From: Chitinophagales bacterium
GTDB taxonomy: Bacteria; Bacteroidota; Bacteroidia; Chitinophagales; Saprospiraceae
Direction: 5' to 3'
Length of the DNA stretch: 7,413 nucleotides
Assembly (NCBI GenBank): GCA_013297575.1
Contig: JAAFHO010000269.1
Span: forward strand, 1-7,413
Shown here: positions 6,144-7,413 of the stretch, one piece after another
Layout of the letters: every line of letters starts with the position of its first letter
Numbering within the stretch: position 1 is the first letter of the stretch
The notes under the pieces: generated by a model
The model's database searches: none
Told to the model about the DNA's origin: nothing
Seen by the model: the letters and a program-made list of their open reading frames with translations, nothing else
Program-made: the position numbers and the translations under genes

Positions 6144-6151
6144 CAAAATTA
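6144..6151 (-). promoter_or_regulatory. Opposed -7 box for the kinase operon
   Basis: On the minus strand TAATTTTG matches TAnnTTTG exactly. It faces the PAP2 -7 box with two bases (CG) between them, and together they form a near-palindrome (6134-6151) around the perfect TTTTGCGCAAAA (6137-6148). The leader to ATG 6064 would be about 70 bases. No TTG lies at a proper -33 distance on this strand; that region falls in the first codons of the PAP2 gene. Confidence 0.45.
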
Positions 6152-6159
6152 CTTAATTT

Positions 6160-7413
6160 ATGAAAAAGAACGTATTTATTATTGCAACACTACTTATTTT
6201 GGCGGTGCGCCTTTCTGCTCAGGTGGAACCTACGGCAGGCAATTGGAACACTTGGTTTATCCCATCGGGCAAAGCATATCGACTGCCGCCTCCACCCACC
6301 AACAATAAAGAGGAACTCAAACAGGTACTCGCACAACAGCAAAACATGGACGCTGCCACCTTGCAACAAATCGAGTATTGGAATGCTGGCGGCCCGAGTT
6401 ACCGTTGGCAACACATTATGGCAGATGCTTGGATGGACGATGCCTTGGGCAATGGTATATTGGCCAATATGCTACTCAGCGTCACCACCTACGATGCGAT
6501 GGTAGCGGCTTGGGATACTAAATACGCCTTTAATCGTCCACGTCCTTTTATAGTGAATAACAAGATAAAATCGCTCGCTGTAAAACCCGATAGCCCTTCC
6601 TACCCTTGCGAACACGCTGTTGCGGCGGGGGTAGCGGTGACGATTATAGGCCATTTTTTCCCGGCTTTAGCGGATTCTATGAATCGACTGGCAACGCAGT
6701 CCATGGCCTCGCGGGTAGCGGCGGGTGTGGCCTATCCGAGCGATACAAAAGCAGGGTTTGAATTGGGTAAAAAAATTGCTGAAAAAGAAATAGAACACAC
6801 CAAAGGTTTTCTAAATAACCAACCTTGGGACGGCAAGAAACCAGACAAACCGGGGTTATGGAACGGCAATTTTGCCATGCTTCCTTATGCGGGTAGTAGC
6901 AAAACAGTGGTTTTGGAAAAGGGTAATCAGTTTAGGCCCGGCCCACCACCCGATTTTGCAAAAGACATGGCCGAACTCAAAAATTTTAAACAAACAACCA
7001 GTTCTAGGTCCAACGCGCTCTACTTTAATGGACAATCAGTTTGGGAAGATCTGTTGGACAAAAAAATATTTGAATACAATCTTCACCTCAATCCACCACG
7101 GGCAACACGGATGTACGCGCTTGCAGCGATAGGTATTTACGATGGTTTTGTGTCGGCTTGGGATGCGAAATACACGTATTGGGGTATCCGTCCGGAGCAG
7201 TATGATACTACCTATCATGGACTACTTGGTGCTCCACCTTTTCCTGGGTATCCTTCGGGTCATGCAGCGATAAGTGGTGTCATGTGCGGCATATATTCTT
7301 ATCTTTTCCCAGCAGAAAAAGCCTTTTTTGAGCAAAAAGCAAAAGATGGTGCCGAATCGCGGTTCCATGCAGGCATTCATTTTCGTACCGATAATGATGT
7401 GGCGTTGGTATTG
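6160..7413 (+). CDS. Exported PAP2 / vanadium-haloperoxidase-superfamily protein with an internal tandem duplication (3' truncated)
   Basis: Open from ATG 6160 to the window edge, 418 codons without a stop; the end is missing. MKKNVFIIATLLILAVRLSAQ is a signal peptide cleaved after LSA, so the enzyme acts outside the cytoplasm. The C-terminal half has the full active site of the superfamily: Lys337-X6-Arg344-Pro345, the PSGH motif at 365-368 (His368, acid/base), and Ser400-Arg401-X5-His407-X3-Asp411 (His407 is the nucleophile, or vanadate ligand in haloperoxidases). The N-terminal half repeats the pattern exactly 216 residues earlier: Lys121, Arg128-Pro129, PCEH at 149-152, Ser184-Arg185, Ala191 and Asp195. 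It lacks the nucleophile and most of PSGH, so it should be inactive. Motif spacing (24, 33 and 6 residues) is closer to bacterial acid phosphatases (28, 33 and 6 in the Escherichia blattae enzyme) than to fungal chloroperoxidase (44, 86 and 6). Phosphatase or haloperoxidase activity cannot be decided here. The gene is divergent from the LytS/LytTR operon and probably under its control. Confidence 0.9.
   Translation, partial: MKKNVFIIATLLILAVRLSAQVEPTAGNWNTWFIPSGKAYRLPPPPTNNKEELKQVLAQQQNMDAATLQQIEYWNAGGPSYRWQHIMADAWMDDALGNGILANMLLSVTTYDAMVAAWDTKYAFNRPRPFIVNNKIKSLAVKPDSPSYPCEHAVAAGVAVTIIGHFFPALADSMNRLATQSMASRVAAGVAYPSDTKAGFELGKKIAEKEIEHTKGFLNNQPWDGKKPDKPGLWNGNFAMLPYAGSSKTVVLEKGNQFRPGPPPDFAKDMAELKNFKQTTSSRSNALYFNGQSVWEDLLDKKIFEYNLHLNPPRATRMYALAAIGIYDGFVSAWDAKYTYWGIRPEQYDTTYHGLLGAPPFPGYPSGHAAISGVMCGIYSYLFPAEKAFFEQKAKDGAESRFHAGIHFRTDNDVALVL

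Noticed and set aside
6182..6505. 107-codon plus-strand frame at the start of the PAP2 gene
   Set aside because: The overlapping frame from 6160 carries the signal peptide and all superfamily motifs and runs to the window end; this one is out of frame with it.

Overview
The window looks like chromosomal DNA from a member of the Bacteroidota, most likely an environmental lineage of the Saprospiria/Chitinophagia/Cytophagia kind; I cannot name a genus. The signs are the exact TAnnTTTG -7 boxes upstream of several genes, A/T-rich leaders without a Shine-Dalgarno sequence, a DUF2911 protein, a LytS/LytTR-type two-component pair, and a high share of exported proteins whose signal peptides end in AQ. 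No rRNA, tRNA, CRISPR array or insertion sequence is visible.

Layout. 1-138 (+): the last 45 residues of an SbtA-like sodium/bicarbonate permease. 139-283: convergent intergenic region with a perfect 14-bp terminator hairpin and a second hairpin. 284-1117 (-): exported DUF2911 protein with TPR-like C-terminal helices. 1332-1694 (+): unrecognised small four-helix membrane protein. 1712-2617 (-): unrecognised exported protein, alpha-helical first and beta-barrel-like at the end. 2809-4263 (+): AAA ATPase with a C-terminal PD-(D/E)XK-like nuclease domain (ATPase_2/DUF234 architecture), preceded by a 27-bp inverted repeat that encloses its promoter box and reaches the start codon. 6064-4309 (-): a LytS-type histidine kinase and LytTR response regulator with an 8-nt gene overlap. 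6160-7413 (+): exported PAP2/vanadium-haloperoxidase-superfamily protein, cut by the window end.

The most interesting part is 6065-7413. The kinase operon and the PAP2 gene are divergent. Their 95-bp shared region holds two 11-bp direct repeats exactly 21 bp apart, the geometry expected of a LytTR binding site. It also holds a near-palindrome in which two exact TAnnTTTG boxes face each other on opposite strands. The simplest reading is that the response regulator controls its own operon and the PAP2 gene. The PAP2 protein is an internal tandem duplication: six motif positions recur at a constant offset of 216 residues with no gap between the first and last of them. The C-terminal copy has the complete active site; the N-terminal copy has lost its nucleophilic histidine and most of the PSGH motif.

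The second notable part is the isolated ATPase-nuclease gene. It is a one-gene transcription unit with its own elaborate inverted repeat, which suggests a self-regulated or formerly mobile unit. All functions are inferred from motifs remembered from known families; no database search was possible.
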